Below are positions 1-6,325 of a stretch of DNA of 6,325 nucleotides, piece by piece. Every line of letters starts with the position of its first letter. Within the stretch, counting starts at the first letter, position 1. The translations under genes were made by a program, and so were the position numbers. Source of the stretch: Leclercia sp. UBA7405 (GTDB taxonomy: Bacteria; Pseudomonadota; Gammaproteobacteria; Enterobacterales; Enterobacteriaceae); assembly GCA_002469605.1 (NCBI GenBank), contig DKMV01000051.1, forward strand, positions 402-6,726, in the 5' to 3' direction. The notes below the pieces were generated by a model. That model ran no database searches. It was not told the DNA's origin and worked only from the letters and a program-made list of their open reading frames with translations.

Positions 1-1
1 G

Positions 2-1024
<1,023 letters not shown>

Positions 1025-1036
1025 AATCTTCTCTCT

Positions 1037-1066
1037 GGCCCGCTATCCCTTGTCGGGGTGCGGGCT
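1037..1066 (+). terminator. Hairpin just after dctA, probable terminator or 3'-end stabiliser
   Basis: Thirteen bases after the dctA stop, GCCCGC (1038-1043) pairs with GCGGGC (1060-1065). After a one-base bulge, ATCCC (1045-1049) pairs with GGGGT (1055-1059, one G-T wobble) around a TTGTC loop. The result is a GC-rich stem of about 11 bp. No T-run follows, so it is not a textbook intrinsic terminator. It could protect the dctA 3' end or pause polymerase, with termination completed at the stronger hairpin at 1192-1222. Confidence 0.5.
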
Positions 1067-1100
1067 CCTGCGCATAATGGCCCCCTCTACCTGTCATAAT

Positions 1101-1129
1101 TCGACAAGATTTATTTCGGGTAATTTTAT
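1101..1129 (+). promoter_or_regulatory. Candidate sigma-70 promoter upstream of yhjJ
   Basis: TCGACA at 1101-1106 matches the -35 consensus at 5 of 6 positions. TTTTAT at 1124-1129 matches the -10 consensus at 4 of 6, and the spacer is the optimal 17 bp. Predicted transcription start is near 1136. RNA from here would meet the terminator at 1192-1222 after about 85 nt, before reaching yhjJ. This is a by-eye prediction; in AT-rich intergenic DNA such matches also arise by chance. Confidence 0.4.
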
Positions 1130-1191
1130 CTTCATGCCGTGACGTTTCGACGAACGCGCGGTCTAATCGACGTGTTTTGAACATCGTCTTT

Positions 1192-1222
1192 AGAGTGCTC
1201 CAGGGCGTGTGGCACTCTTTTT
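1192..1222 (+). terminator. Intrinsic terminator in the gap 26 nt before yhjJ
   Basis: AGAGTGC (1192-1198) pairs perfectly with GCACTCT (1212-1218) across a 13-nt loop, and a run of five T (1218-1222) follows directly. This is a classical Rho-independent shape on the + strand. No matching A-run precedes the stem, so it should act in one direction only. It is the best candidate end for dctA transcripts and should insulate yhjJ from dctA. Its position inside what would be the yhjJ leader also allows an attenuator or the 3' end of a small RNA. Confidence 0.7.
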
Positions 1223-1248
1223 ATCAGGAATGTTGATCAGGGGTTCAC

Positions 1249-2739
1249 ATGCAGGGCACAAAAATTCGACTTTTAACCGGCGGTTTGCTGATGATGGCAG
1301 CAGCCAGTTATGTGCAGGCTGATGCGCTCCAACCCGATCCGGCCTGGCAACAGGGAACGCTGGCGAACGGTTTTCAGTGGCAGGTGCTATCCACCCCCCA
1401 GCGCCCCAGCGATCGGGTTGAAATCCGTCTCTCTGTGAATACCGGCTCTCTTACCGAGAGCACCCAGCAGACGGGCTTCAGCCACTTTATTCCCCGCCTG
1501 GCGCTGACCCAAAGCGGCAGCCTGCAGGCGACGCAGGTGCGTTCTCTCTGGCAGCAGGGCATCGATCCCAAGCGCCCCCTCCCGCCTGCGGTGGTCTCTT
1601 ATGACTACACCATGTTTAATCTCAGCCTGCCGAACAACCGTAACGATTTGCTGAAAGAGGCGCTCACCTGGCTCTCTGATACGGCGGGTGCGGTGGCTAT
1701 CACTCCAGAAACGGTCAATTACGCCCTGAGCAATAGCGATATGGTGGCGACCTGTGCTGCGGATACCAAAGAGGGCTGGTGGCGTTATCGCCTGAAGGGC
1801 TCTGCGCTGCTGGGCCACGATCCGGCCGAGCCGCTGAAGCAGCCGGTGGATATCGCTAAACTCAAAACCTTCTATCAGACCTGGTATACGCCGGACGCGA
1901 TGACCCTGATTGTGGTGGGCAATGTCGACAGCCGCGCGGTGGTGGAGCAAATCAGCAAAACCTTCGGCGAGCTGAAGGGCAAACGCCATACCCCGGCGCC
2001 GGTGCCAACTCTGTCGCCGCTGCGCGCCGAGCCGGTCAGCATCATGACCGACAGCGTGCGCCAGGATCGTCTCTCCATTATGTGGGACGTGCCCTGGCAG
2101 CCCATCCGTGAATCCGCCGCGCTGTTACGCTACTGGCGTGCCGATCTGGCCCGCGAGGCGCTCTTCTGGCACGTGCAGCAGACGCTGAGCAAAAACAACG
2201 TCAAAGATATTGGTCTGGGCTTCGATTGCCGGGTGCTGTTCCAGCGCGCCCAGTGCGCCATTAACCTGGAGTCGCCGGGTGACAAGCTAAATACCAATAT
2301 GACGATGGTGGCGAAAGAGCTGGCGAAGGTTCGCGAGAACGGCCTGCCGGAAGAGGAGTTCAACGCGCTGGTGGCGCAGAAGAACCTCGAGCTGCAAAAA
2401 CTGTTTGCGACCTACGCCCGTACCGATACCGATATTCTGATCAGCCAGCGTATTCGCTCCCTGCAAAATCAGGTGGTGGATATCGCGCCGGAGCAGTACC
2501 AGAAGCTGCGCCAGGACTTCCTCAGCGGCCTGACGGTTGAGATGCTGAACCAGGATCTGCGCCAGCAGCTCTCTCAGGATATGGCCCTGATCCTGCTGCA
2601 GCCGAAAGGCGAGCCGGAGTACAACATGAAAGAGCTGCAGCAGGCGTGGGAGAGCATTATGGCGCCCGCCGCAGCGACCGCGCAGCCGGCTGTCTCAGGC
2701 GATCGCCAGGACGTGACGGATATTCCGCAGGCGCAGTAA
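1249..2739 (+). CDS. yhjJ: YhjJ, periplasmic M16-family peptidase-like protein with degenerate active site
   Basis: The 496 residues match E. coli YhjJ (about 498 aa) along the whole length. A signal peptide is clear: K5 and R7, a hydrophobic stretch at 8-21, and a cleavage site after VQA (24), which implies a periplasmic protein. The fold resembles M16 (insulinase/pitrilysin-like) peptidases. NTGSLTES at 64-71 corresponds to the usual GSxxE block, and LKTFYQTWYTPDAMTLIVVGNVD (from 205) is typical of the start of the M16 C-terminal domain. The zinc motif HxxEH is instead H79-F-I-P-R83, lacking the catalytic Glu and second His, and no Glu stands at the usual position about 76 residues later (YALSNSDM, 158-165). 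Peptidase activity is therefore unlikely; a chaperone or binding role is inference. C327 and C336 could form a disulfide. The start is supported by AGGGG (1239-1243), 5 nt upstream. The C-terminus is an Ala/Gln-rich, probably disordered tail. Confidence 0.93.
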   Translation: MQGTKIRLLTGGLLMMAAASYVQADALQPDPAWQQGTLANGFQWQVLSTPQRPSDRVEIRLSVNTGSLTESTQQTGFSHFIPRLALTQSGSLQATQVRSLWQQGIDPKRPLPPAVVSYDYTMFNLSLPNNRNDLLKEALTWLSDTAGAVAITPETVNYALSNSDMVATCAADTKEGWWRYRLKGSALLGHDPAEPLKQPVDIAKLKTFYQTWYTPDAMTLIVVGNVDSRAVVEQISKTFGELKGKRHTPAPVPTLSPLRAEPVSIMTDSVRQDRLSIMWDVPWQPIRESAALLRYWRADLAREALFWHVQQTLSKNNVKDIGLGFDCRVLFQRAQCAINLESPGDKLNTNMTMVAKELAKVRENGLPEEEFNALVAQKNLELQKLFATYARTDTDILISQRIRSLQNQVVDIAPEQYQKLRQDFLSGLTVEMLNQDLRQQLSQDMALILLQPKGEPEYNMKELQQAWESIMAPAAATAQPAVSGDRQDVTDIPQAQ

Positions 2740-2755
2740 ATCCCGCGCGGCAAAA

Positions 2756-2783
2756 AAAACGGCAACCAGATGGTTGCCGTTTT
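2756..2783. terminator. Bidirectional intrinsic terminator between convergent yhjJ and kdgK
   Basis: AACGGCAACC (2758-2767) pairs perfectly with GGTTGCCGTT (2772-2781) around an AGAT loop, and flanking A/T pairs extend the stem to 12 bp (2756-2783). Eight A (2752-2759) precede it and a T-rich stretch (2780-2788) follows, so it presents a U-tract to RNA made from either strand. It sits 16 bp after the yhjJ stop and 13 bp beyond the kdgK stop, so one element serves both genes. Confidence 0.9.
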
Positions 2784-2796
2784 GCTTTTGTGAGCG

Positions 2797-3726
2797 TTAG
2801 TGAGGCATGGCGTCGCGGGGGATGATCGCCCCGCGATACTGGATCACGGTGCTGGCGGTCAGGTGGCCGCGTTTTGCTGCCGCTTCCGGAGTGCCGCCGG
2901 TCAGGCGAACGGCTAGATAGCCGGCGCTGAACGAATCTCCCGCAGCGGTGGTGTCGATCACTTTCTCTTTCGCAAGCTTCACGGCCGGCACGTCCACCAC
3001 GGGCTCGCCGGCAATGGCTACCAGGCAGGAGTCGGCCCCGCGCTTGATCACTACCTCGGATACGCCAGCCGCCTGGGTACGGGCAATCACCTCATCGACC
3101 GGCTTCTCGCCCCACAGGGCATCTTCGTCATCGAGGGTTAAAAAGGCGATGTCGGTGCACTGTAGCATCTGCGAATAGACCTGCTGCGTCTCTTCACGGC
3201 TGGCCCACAGGCGCGGACGGTAGTTGTTATCGAAAATCACCTTGCCGCCGTTGGCGCGGCATTCACGCAGCAGGGAGAGCAGCTTGTCGCGGCTGCCCTG
3301 GCTCAGGATGGCGAGGCTGATACCGCTCAGGTAGAGGTAGTCAAAGGTCGCCAGCTCTTCGCAGATGCGCGCGGCCTCGTCGCTCTCCAGCCAGAATTTG
3401 GCGGCCGCCTCGTTACGCCAGTAGTGGAAGGTGCGCTCGCCGGTGCTGTCGGTTTCGATGTAGTAGAGGCCGGGCAGGCGGTTTTCCATGCGCTGGGTCA
3501 GGGAGGTGTCAACCTGCTCAGCCTGCCAGGCATCCAGCATCTGCTGGCTGAAGTTATCGGTTCCCAGTGCGGTAACGTAGTTCACCCTGAGCGCATCAGG
3601 TGAAACCTGACGGGCAATATAGACCGAAGTGTTCAACGTATCGCCGCCAAAACCACGGCTGACTTCCGCGCCTTTCTGGGAAAGCTCAATCATGCATTCG
3701 CCGATCACGGCAATTTTTTTAGACAT
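2797..3726 (-). CDS. kdgK: 2-keto-3-deoxygluconate kinase KdgK
   Basis: KdgK is a cytoplasmic PfkB/ribokinase-family sugar kinase. It phosphorylates 2-keto-3-deoxy-D-gluconate with ATP to KDPG, which Eda splits into pyruvate and glyceraldehyde-3-phosphate; it serves growth on hexuronates and pectin breakdown products. The chosen start gives 309 residues, equal to E. coli KdgK, and identity is high throughout. The N-terminal substrate-side motif GFGGDTLN is at 25-32. The C-terminal PfkB signature DTTAAGDSFSAGYL begins at 258, with the catalytic base D264 following the anion-hole glycine. An in-frame ATG lies two codons upstream (3730-3732), but the only Shine-Dalgarno match, TCAGG (complement of 3736-3740), is 3 nt from that ATG and 9 nt from the chosen one. 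The gene converges with yhjJ and diverges from pdeH. Upstream DNA carries a KdgR-like box, consistent with induction by KDG. Confidence 0.96.
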   Translation of the reverse strand: MSKKIAVIGECMIELSQKGAEVSRGFGGDTLNTSVYIARQVSPDALRVNYVTALGTDNFSQQMLDAWQAEQVDTSLTQRMENRLPGLYYIETDSTGERTFHYWRNEAAAKFWLESDEAARICEELATFDYLYLSGISLAILSQGSRDKLLSLLRECRANGGKVIFDNNYRPRLWASREETQQVYSQMLQCTDIAFLTLDDEDALWGEKPVDEVIARTQAAGVSEVVIKRGADSCLVAIAGEPVVDVPAVKLAKEKVIDTTAAGDSFSAGYLAVRLTGGTPEAAAKRGHLTASTVIQYRGAIIPRDAMPH

Positions 3727-3780
3727 AGTCATGAACCTGAAGGGTTAAATTAGGGGTAGTTTGCGCTGGCACCGTTTGGT

Positions 3781-3794
3781 GGTCAACTATCTTA
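3781..3794 (-). promoter_or_regulatory. Possible kdgK core promoter elements
   Basis: On the minus strand, TAAGAT (complement of 3789-3794) matches the -10 consensus at 4 of 6 and would start RNA near 3782, about 55 nt before the kdgK start; no good -35 lies 16-18 bp upstream of it. An alternative uses TTGACC (complement of 3781-3786, 5 of 6) as the -35, but the matching -10, CAAACT, is poor. Neither choice is convincing. The first overlaps the KdgR-like box, as expected for a repressed promoter. Confidence 0.25.
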
Positions 3795-3808
3795 AAACGT
3801 CGTTCCAT
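3792..3808 (-). promoter_or_regulatory. Candidate KdgR operator for kdgK
   Basis: The + strand reads TTAAAACGTCGTTCCAT. Compared with the enterobacterial KdgR consensus as I recall it (ATGAAACA, one free base, TGTTTCAT), it agrees at 11 of 16 positions, including the AAAC and GTT cores at the right spacing. KdgR is the IclR-family repressor that KDG releases, and kdgK is an established member of its regulon. The box lies 65 bp upstream of the kdgK start codon and overlaps a possible -10. The assignment rests on consensus resemblance plus gene identity. Confidence 0.5.
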
Positions 3809-3822
3809 TATTTTTTTGAACT

Positions 3823-3834
3823 GGAACATGTTCC
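3823..3834. repeat. 12-bp perfect palindrome GGAACATGTTCC
   Basis: A perfect inverted repeat with no spacer lies 14 bp from the KdgR-like box in the kdgK/pdeH control region. A further GTTCC stands at 3802-3806, so three GGAAC-type half-sites occur within 33 bp. It resembles a KdgR site without the central base, and may be a second operator for KdgR or for another dimeric regulator. The factor is not recognised. Confidence 0.45.
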
Positions 3835-3881
3835 TGTCTGGTTTCTGTCATCAGAATTTCATTTTCGCCTGCAACCAGCCG

Positions 3882-3908
3882 TAAAGTTCTCACTGCCAGC
3901 GCCGATAA
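3882..3908 (+). promoter_or_regulatory. Sigma-28 (FliA) flagellar promoter of pdeH
   Basis: TAAAGTTC (3882-3889), an 11-bp spacer and GCCGATAA (3901-3908) match the enterobacterial sigma-28 consensus TAAAGTTT-N11-GCCGATAA at all but one base. Predicted transcription start is about 3915, giving a leader of about 45 nt. It places pdeH in the late (class III) flagellar regulon, as established for yhjH in E. coli and Salmonella, and implies a motile host. Confidence 0.93.
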
Positions 3909-3958
3909 CTCATTGACGCGGCGCGACAGCTCATACCCTTTTCAACAGGACATCTGAA

Positions 3959-4729
3959 ATGAAGTTAAAGCAGGATATCCAGCGGCTAAGCATTCCTGAG
4001 GCAAGTATCGAAAACTTGCAGGAGCATCGCTACTGGCTGCAATGTGAGCGTGATTACACCTTCCAGCCCATCTACCGTACCGATGGCAGCCTGATGGCAA
4101 TTGAGATCCTGACCGTCGTGACCCACCCGTCTAATCCGGGCCAGCGTATCGCGCCGGACCGCTATTTTGCCGAAGTGCCGGTGCGCAAGCGCCTGGACGT
4201 GCTGGAAGAGCAGCTGTTAATGCTGGCGTCGAAGCAGGACTTTTTCCGGCAGCATCAGATCCTGGCCTCGGTAAACGTCGACGGCCCAACCCTGCTGGCG
4301 TTACGCCAGGATGAAACCCTGCAAAAGCTGACCGAAACGCTGCCCTGGACGCGCTTTGAGCTGGTAGAGCACGTGCGCCTGCCCCAGGACTCCTCCTTCG
4401 CCTCGATGTGTGAATTCGGCCCGCTGTGGCTGGATGACTTTGGCACCGGCATGGCGAACTTCTCCGCTCTGAGCGAGGTGCGCTATGACTACATCAAAGT
4501 GGCGCGCGACCTGTTTATCATGCTGCGTCAGACCCCGGAAGGGCGCAATCTCTTCACCCTCCTGCTTCAGCTGATGAACCGCTACTGCCAGGGCGTCATT
4601 GTGGAAGGCATTGAAACCCTCGAAGAGTGGCGCGATGTGCAGAGCTCCCCGGCCGCCGCCGCGCAGGGCTATTTCCTCTCCCGCCCGGTATCCATGAACA
4701 ACCTCGAAAACGTTATCATCACCTTGTAA
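3959..4729 (+). CDS. pdeH: Cyclic-di-GMP phosphodiesterase PdeH (YhjH), stand-alone EAL domain
   Basis: PdeH hydrolyses c-di-GMP to pGpG in the cytoplasm. It is the main phosphodiesterase of motile E. coli, keeping YcgR from braking the flagellar motor and opposing curli and cellulose production. The 256 residues (E. coli 255) form a single EAL domain with no sensory or membrane region. The EAL motif reads E49-I-L. Other catalytic and metal-binding positions look intact: N106 in SVNVDG, E137 in LVEH, D159-D160 in DDFGTG, K180 in YIKVAR, E216 in VEGIET, and Q236 in QGYFLSRP. It should therefore be active. AGGA at 3947-3950, 8 nt before the ATG, supports the start. The N-terminal residues (MKLKQD) and the last 15 diverge from E. 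coli while the core is conserved. Expression is driven by the sigma-28 promoter at 3882-3908; kdgK upstream is divergent and unrelated in function. Confidence 0.96.
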   Translation: MKLKQDIQRLSIPEASIENLQEHRYWLQCERDYTFQPIYRTDGSLMAIEILTVVTHPSNPGQRIAPDRYFAEVPVRKRLDVLEEQLLMLASKQDFFRQHQILASVNVDGPTLLALRQDETLQKLTETLPWTRFELVEHVRLPQDSSFASMCEFGPLWLDDFGTGMANFSALSEVRYDYIKVARDLFIMLRQTPEGRNLFTLLLQLMNRYCQGVIVEGIETLEEWRDVQSSPAAAAQGYFLSRPVSMNNLENVIITL

Positions 4730-4745
4730 TACCGGCTGTTTCCCA

Positions 4746-4772
4746 TAATAGCGCGTGGATTACGCGTTATTA
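4746..4772 (+). terminator. Hairpin downstream of pdeH, weak terminator candidate
   Basis: TAATAGCGCGT (4746-4756) pairs with ACGCGTTATTA (4762-4772) around a 5-nt loop, giving 11 bp with one G-T wobble. An outer pairing of CGGCTG (4733-4738) with CAGCCG (4780-4785) could enclose it. It begins 16 nt after the pdeH stop. The bases after it are GC-rich (CCGGACGC), with no T-tract, so intrinsic termination is doubtful; a 3'-end stabiliser or Rho-assisted site fits as well. Confidence 0.4.
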
Positions 4773-4796
4773 CCGGACGCAGCCGCCCCCTTTCCG

Positions 4797-4826
4797 CTTG
4801 CCTGGACTATATTCATGAAAGGCAAG
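4797..4826 (+). promoter_or_regulatory. Inverted repeat around a -10-like box upstream of yhjG
   Basis: CTTGCCT (4797-4803) and AGGCAAG (4820-4826) form a perfect 7-bp inverted repeat with a 16-bp centre. That centre contains TATATT (4808-4813; 5 of 6 to the -10 consensus) and the palindrome TTCATGAA. No convincing -35 lies upstream. If TATATT is a real -10, the dyad is placed like an operator; if transcribed, it would form a leader stem-loop ending about 23 nt before the yhjG start. The regulator is unknown. Confidence 0.35.
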
Positions 4827-4849
4827 TGATTACTGAAAGGGAGTAGGGA

Positions 4850-6325
4850 ATGACAAGAACAACAAAGATTATCACCTGGATCCTGGGGATCTTCTTGTTG
4901 TTGATCGTGGTGGCTATCGTCATCATTGCGACGTTTGACTGGAACCGCCTCAAACCGACCATCAACCAGAAAGTCTCAACGGAGTTAAACCGTCCTTTCG
5001 CCATTCGCGGCGATCTGGGCGTGGTGTGGGAGCGCCAGAAAGGGGAGACCGGCTGGCGCAGCTGGGTGCCATGGCCGCACGTGCACGCCAACGACATTAT
5101 TCTCGGCAACCCGCCGGATATTCCTGAAGTGACCATGGTGCATCTGCCCCGCGTTGAGGCCACGCTGGCCCCGCTGGCGCTGCTGACCAAAACCGTCTAT
5201 CTGCCGTGGATCAAACTGCAACAACCGGATGCCCGCCTGATCCGCCTGTCGGAGAAGACCAACAACTGGACCTTCGATCTCGCCAGTGATGACAAAGAAA
5301 AAGATCCCAATGCCCAGCCTTCGTCCTGGTCTTTCCGCCTCGACAATATTCTGTTCGATCGCGGGCGGATCGACGTAAACGATGCGGTCTCTAAAGCGCA
5401 GATCGAGATCTTTGTCGATCCGCTGGGCAAACCGCTGCCCTTTAGCGAAGTGACCGGTAATAAAGGCGAAAAAGACAAGGTGGGCGACTACGTCTTTGGC
5501 CTGAAGGCAGAAGGGCGCTACAACGACCAGCCGCTGCGCGGCACCGGTAAAATTGGCGGCATGCTGGCCTTGCGCAGCGAAGGAACACCGTTCCCGGTGC
5601 AGGCCGACTTCCGCTCCGGTAACACCCGCGTGGCCTTTGTCGGCACGGTGAATGACCCGATGAAGATGGGCGGTGTCGATCTGCAACTGAAGTTTGCCGG
5701 GGATTCACTGGGCGAACTTTATAAGCTGACCGGCGTGCTGCTGCCGGATACCCCGCCGTTTGAAACCGACGGTCATCTGGTGGCGAAGATCGATACGGAA
5801 AAATCCTCGGTCTATGACTACCGCAACTTCAATGGCCGCATCGGCGACAGCGATATTCACGGCTCGCTGACCTACAGCACCGGCAAACCGCGGCCGAAGC
5901 TGGAAGGCGACGTGGAATCACGCCAGCTGCGGTTAGCCGACCTGGGGCCGCTGATTGGCATTGACTCCGGCAAAGGCACCAAGCCGCAGAAGGTGAGAAA
6001 AGAGGCGCCGCCGTCGGGGAAAGTGCTGCCTAACGACCGCTTCGAAACCGATAAGTGGGACGTGATGGATGCGGACGTGCGCTTTAAAGGGCGCCGCATT
6101 GAGCACGGCAGCAGCCTGCCCATCAGCAATCTCTCTACCCATATCATCCTGAAGAATGCTGACCTGCGCCTTGAGCCGCTGAAGTTTGGCCTGGCCGGGG
6201 GCACCATCTCGTCGAATATCCATCTTGAAGGGGATAAAAACCCGATGCAGGGACAGGCGGATATCCAGGCGCGCCGCCTGAAGCTGAAAGAGCTGATGCC
6301 GGACGTAGAGCTGATGCAGAAAACC
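4850..6325 (+). CDS. yhjG: YhjG, AsmA-family inner-membrane-anchored periplasmic protein, 3' end missing
   Basis: The frame runs from ATG 4850 to the window edge without a stop: 492 codons of a protein of roughly 690 residues in E. coli. One hydrophobic helix (about residues 7-29) follows a short basic N-terminus (R3, K6), so the rest should face the periplasm. The segment FDWNRLKPTINQKVSTELNRPFAIRGDL (29-56) is typical of AsmA-like N-termini. The family also includes AsmA, TamB, YhdP, YdbH and YicH; larger members form long beta-groove bridges that carry phospholipid to the outer membrane, and YhjG is thought to have a related but minor role. Identity to E. coli YhjG is high, except in the first ten residues and a Lys/Pro-rich linker (374-391) that is shorter here. 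The purine-rich GGGAG/AGGGA run (4839-4849) supplies the ribosome site; its upper part is best spaced. Transcription is probably separate from sigma-28-driven pdeH, 120 bp upstream. Confidence 0.94.
   Translation, partial: MTRTTKIITWILGIFLLLIVVAIVIIATFDWNRLKPTINQKVSTELNRPFAIRGDLGVVWERQKGETGWRSWVPWPHVHANDIILGNPPDIPEVTMVHLPRVEATLAPLALLTKTVYLPWIKLQQPDARLIRLSEKTNNWTFDLASDDKEKDPNAQPSSWSFRLDNILFDRGRIDVNDAVSKAQIEIFVDPLGKPLPFSEVTGNKGEKDKVGDYVFGLKAEGRYNDQPLRGTGKIGGMLALRSEGTPFPVQADFRSGNTRVAFVGTVNDPMKMGGVDLQLKFAGDSLGELYKLTGVLLPDTPPFETDGHLVAKIDTEKSSVYDYRNFNGRIGDSDIHGSLTYSTGKPRPKLEGDVESRQLRLADLGPLIGIDSGKGTKPQKVRKEAPPSGKVLPNDRFETDKWDVMDADVRFKGRRIEHGSSLPISNLSTHIILKNADLRLEPLKFGLAGGTISSNIHLEGDKNPMQGQADIQARRLKLKELMPDVELMQKT

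Noticed and set aside
1230..1322. Short upstream ORF from ATG 1230 overlapping the yhjJ start out of frame
   Set aside because: The AGG before it is only about 1 nt from the ATG, too close to act as a ribosome site; nothing else supports translation.
1387..1989. 200-codon open frame on the minus strand inside yhjJ
   Set aside because: Antisense shadow of yhjJ; the His/Arg/Gln-rich composition is typical of a reverse-frame artefact.
3727..3732. Two-codon longer start for kdgK (MTMSKK)
   Set aside because: The Shine-Dalgarno would be only 3 nt from that ATG; the internal ATG has 9-nt spacing and matches the E. coli N-terminus MSKK.
4627..4818. 63-codon + strand frame overlapping the end of pdeH and the following gap
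   Set aside because: It reads mostly through pdeH in another frame, has Arg/Pro-rich composition and no recognisable product; the start lacks a ribosome site.
4985..5686. 233-codon open frame on the minus strand inside yhjG
   Set aside because: It lies antisense to a well-recognised AsmA-family gene; its product resembles no protein I know and it has no plausible upstream signals. Long antisense frames are common opposite GC-rich coding DNA.

Overview
The window is ordinary core chromosome from a motile, moderately high-GC member of the Enterobacteriaceae, resembling Enterobacter, Lelliottia or Klebsiella aerogenes more than E. coli itself. The proteins closely match, as recalled, E. coli K-12 DctA, YhjJ, KdgK, PdeH (YhjH) and YhjG. 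Gene order and relative orientation are also those of the E. coli dctA-yhjJ-kdgK-pdeH-yhjG segment. Genus cannot be fixed without a search.

Layout: the 3' three-quarters of dctA (C4-dicarboxylate/proton symporter, +) enters from the left and ends at 1024. A 224-bp gap follows, with a hairpin just after dctA, a promoter-like element and a strong intrinsic terminator only 26 nt before yhjJ. yhjJ (periplasmic M16-fold protein with a degenerate zinc site, +, 1249-2739) converges on kdgK (2-keto-3-deoxygluconate kinase, -, 2797-3726) across one compact bidirectional terminator. kdgK and pdeH (EAL c-di-GMP phosphodiesterase, +, 3959-4729) diverge from a 232-bp control region. On the kdgK side this holds a KdgR-like operator and a separate 12-bp perfect palindrome; on the pdeH side it holds a near-consensus sigma-28 (FliA) flagellar promoter. 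After pdeH come a hairpin without a T-tract and a 7-bp inverted repeat around a TATATT box. Then yhjG (AsmA-like inner-membrane-anchored periplasmic protein, +) starts at 4850 and runs off the right edge after 492 codons.

The genes are neighbours rather than one pathway. DctA imports succinate, fumarate and malate; KdgK feeds hexuronate/pectin-derived KDG into the lower Entner-Doudoroff route; PdeH keeps c-di-GMP low so that flagellated cells swim; YhjJ and YhjG act in the envelope. No mobile element, CRISPR array, tRNA, rRNA, frameshift or sign of transfer was seen.

No new multi-gene system is visible. The points most worth a second look are non-coding: the promoter plus terminator in front of yhjJ (possible small RNA or attenuator), the GGAACATGTTCC palindrome beside the KdgR-like box, and the dyad upstream of yhjG. 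Among proteins, the notable one is YhjJ, which keeps the peptidase fold but not the zinc ligands.
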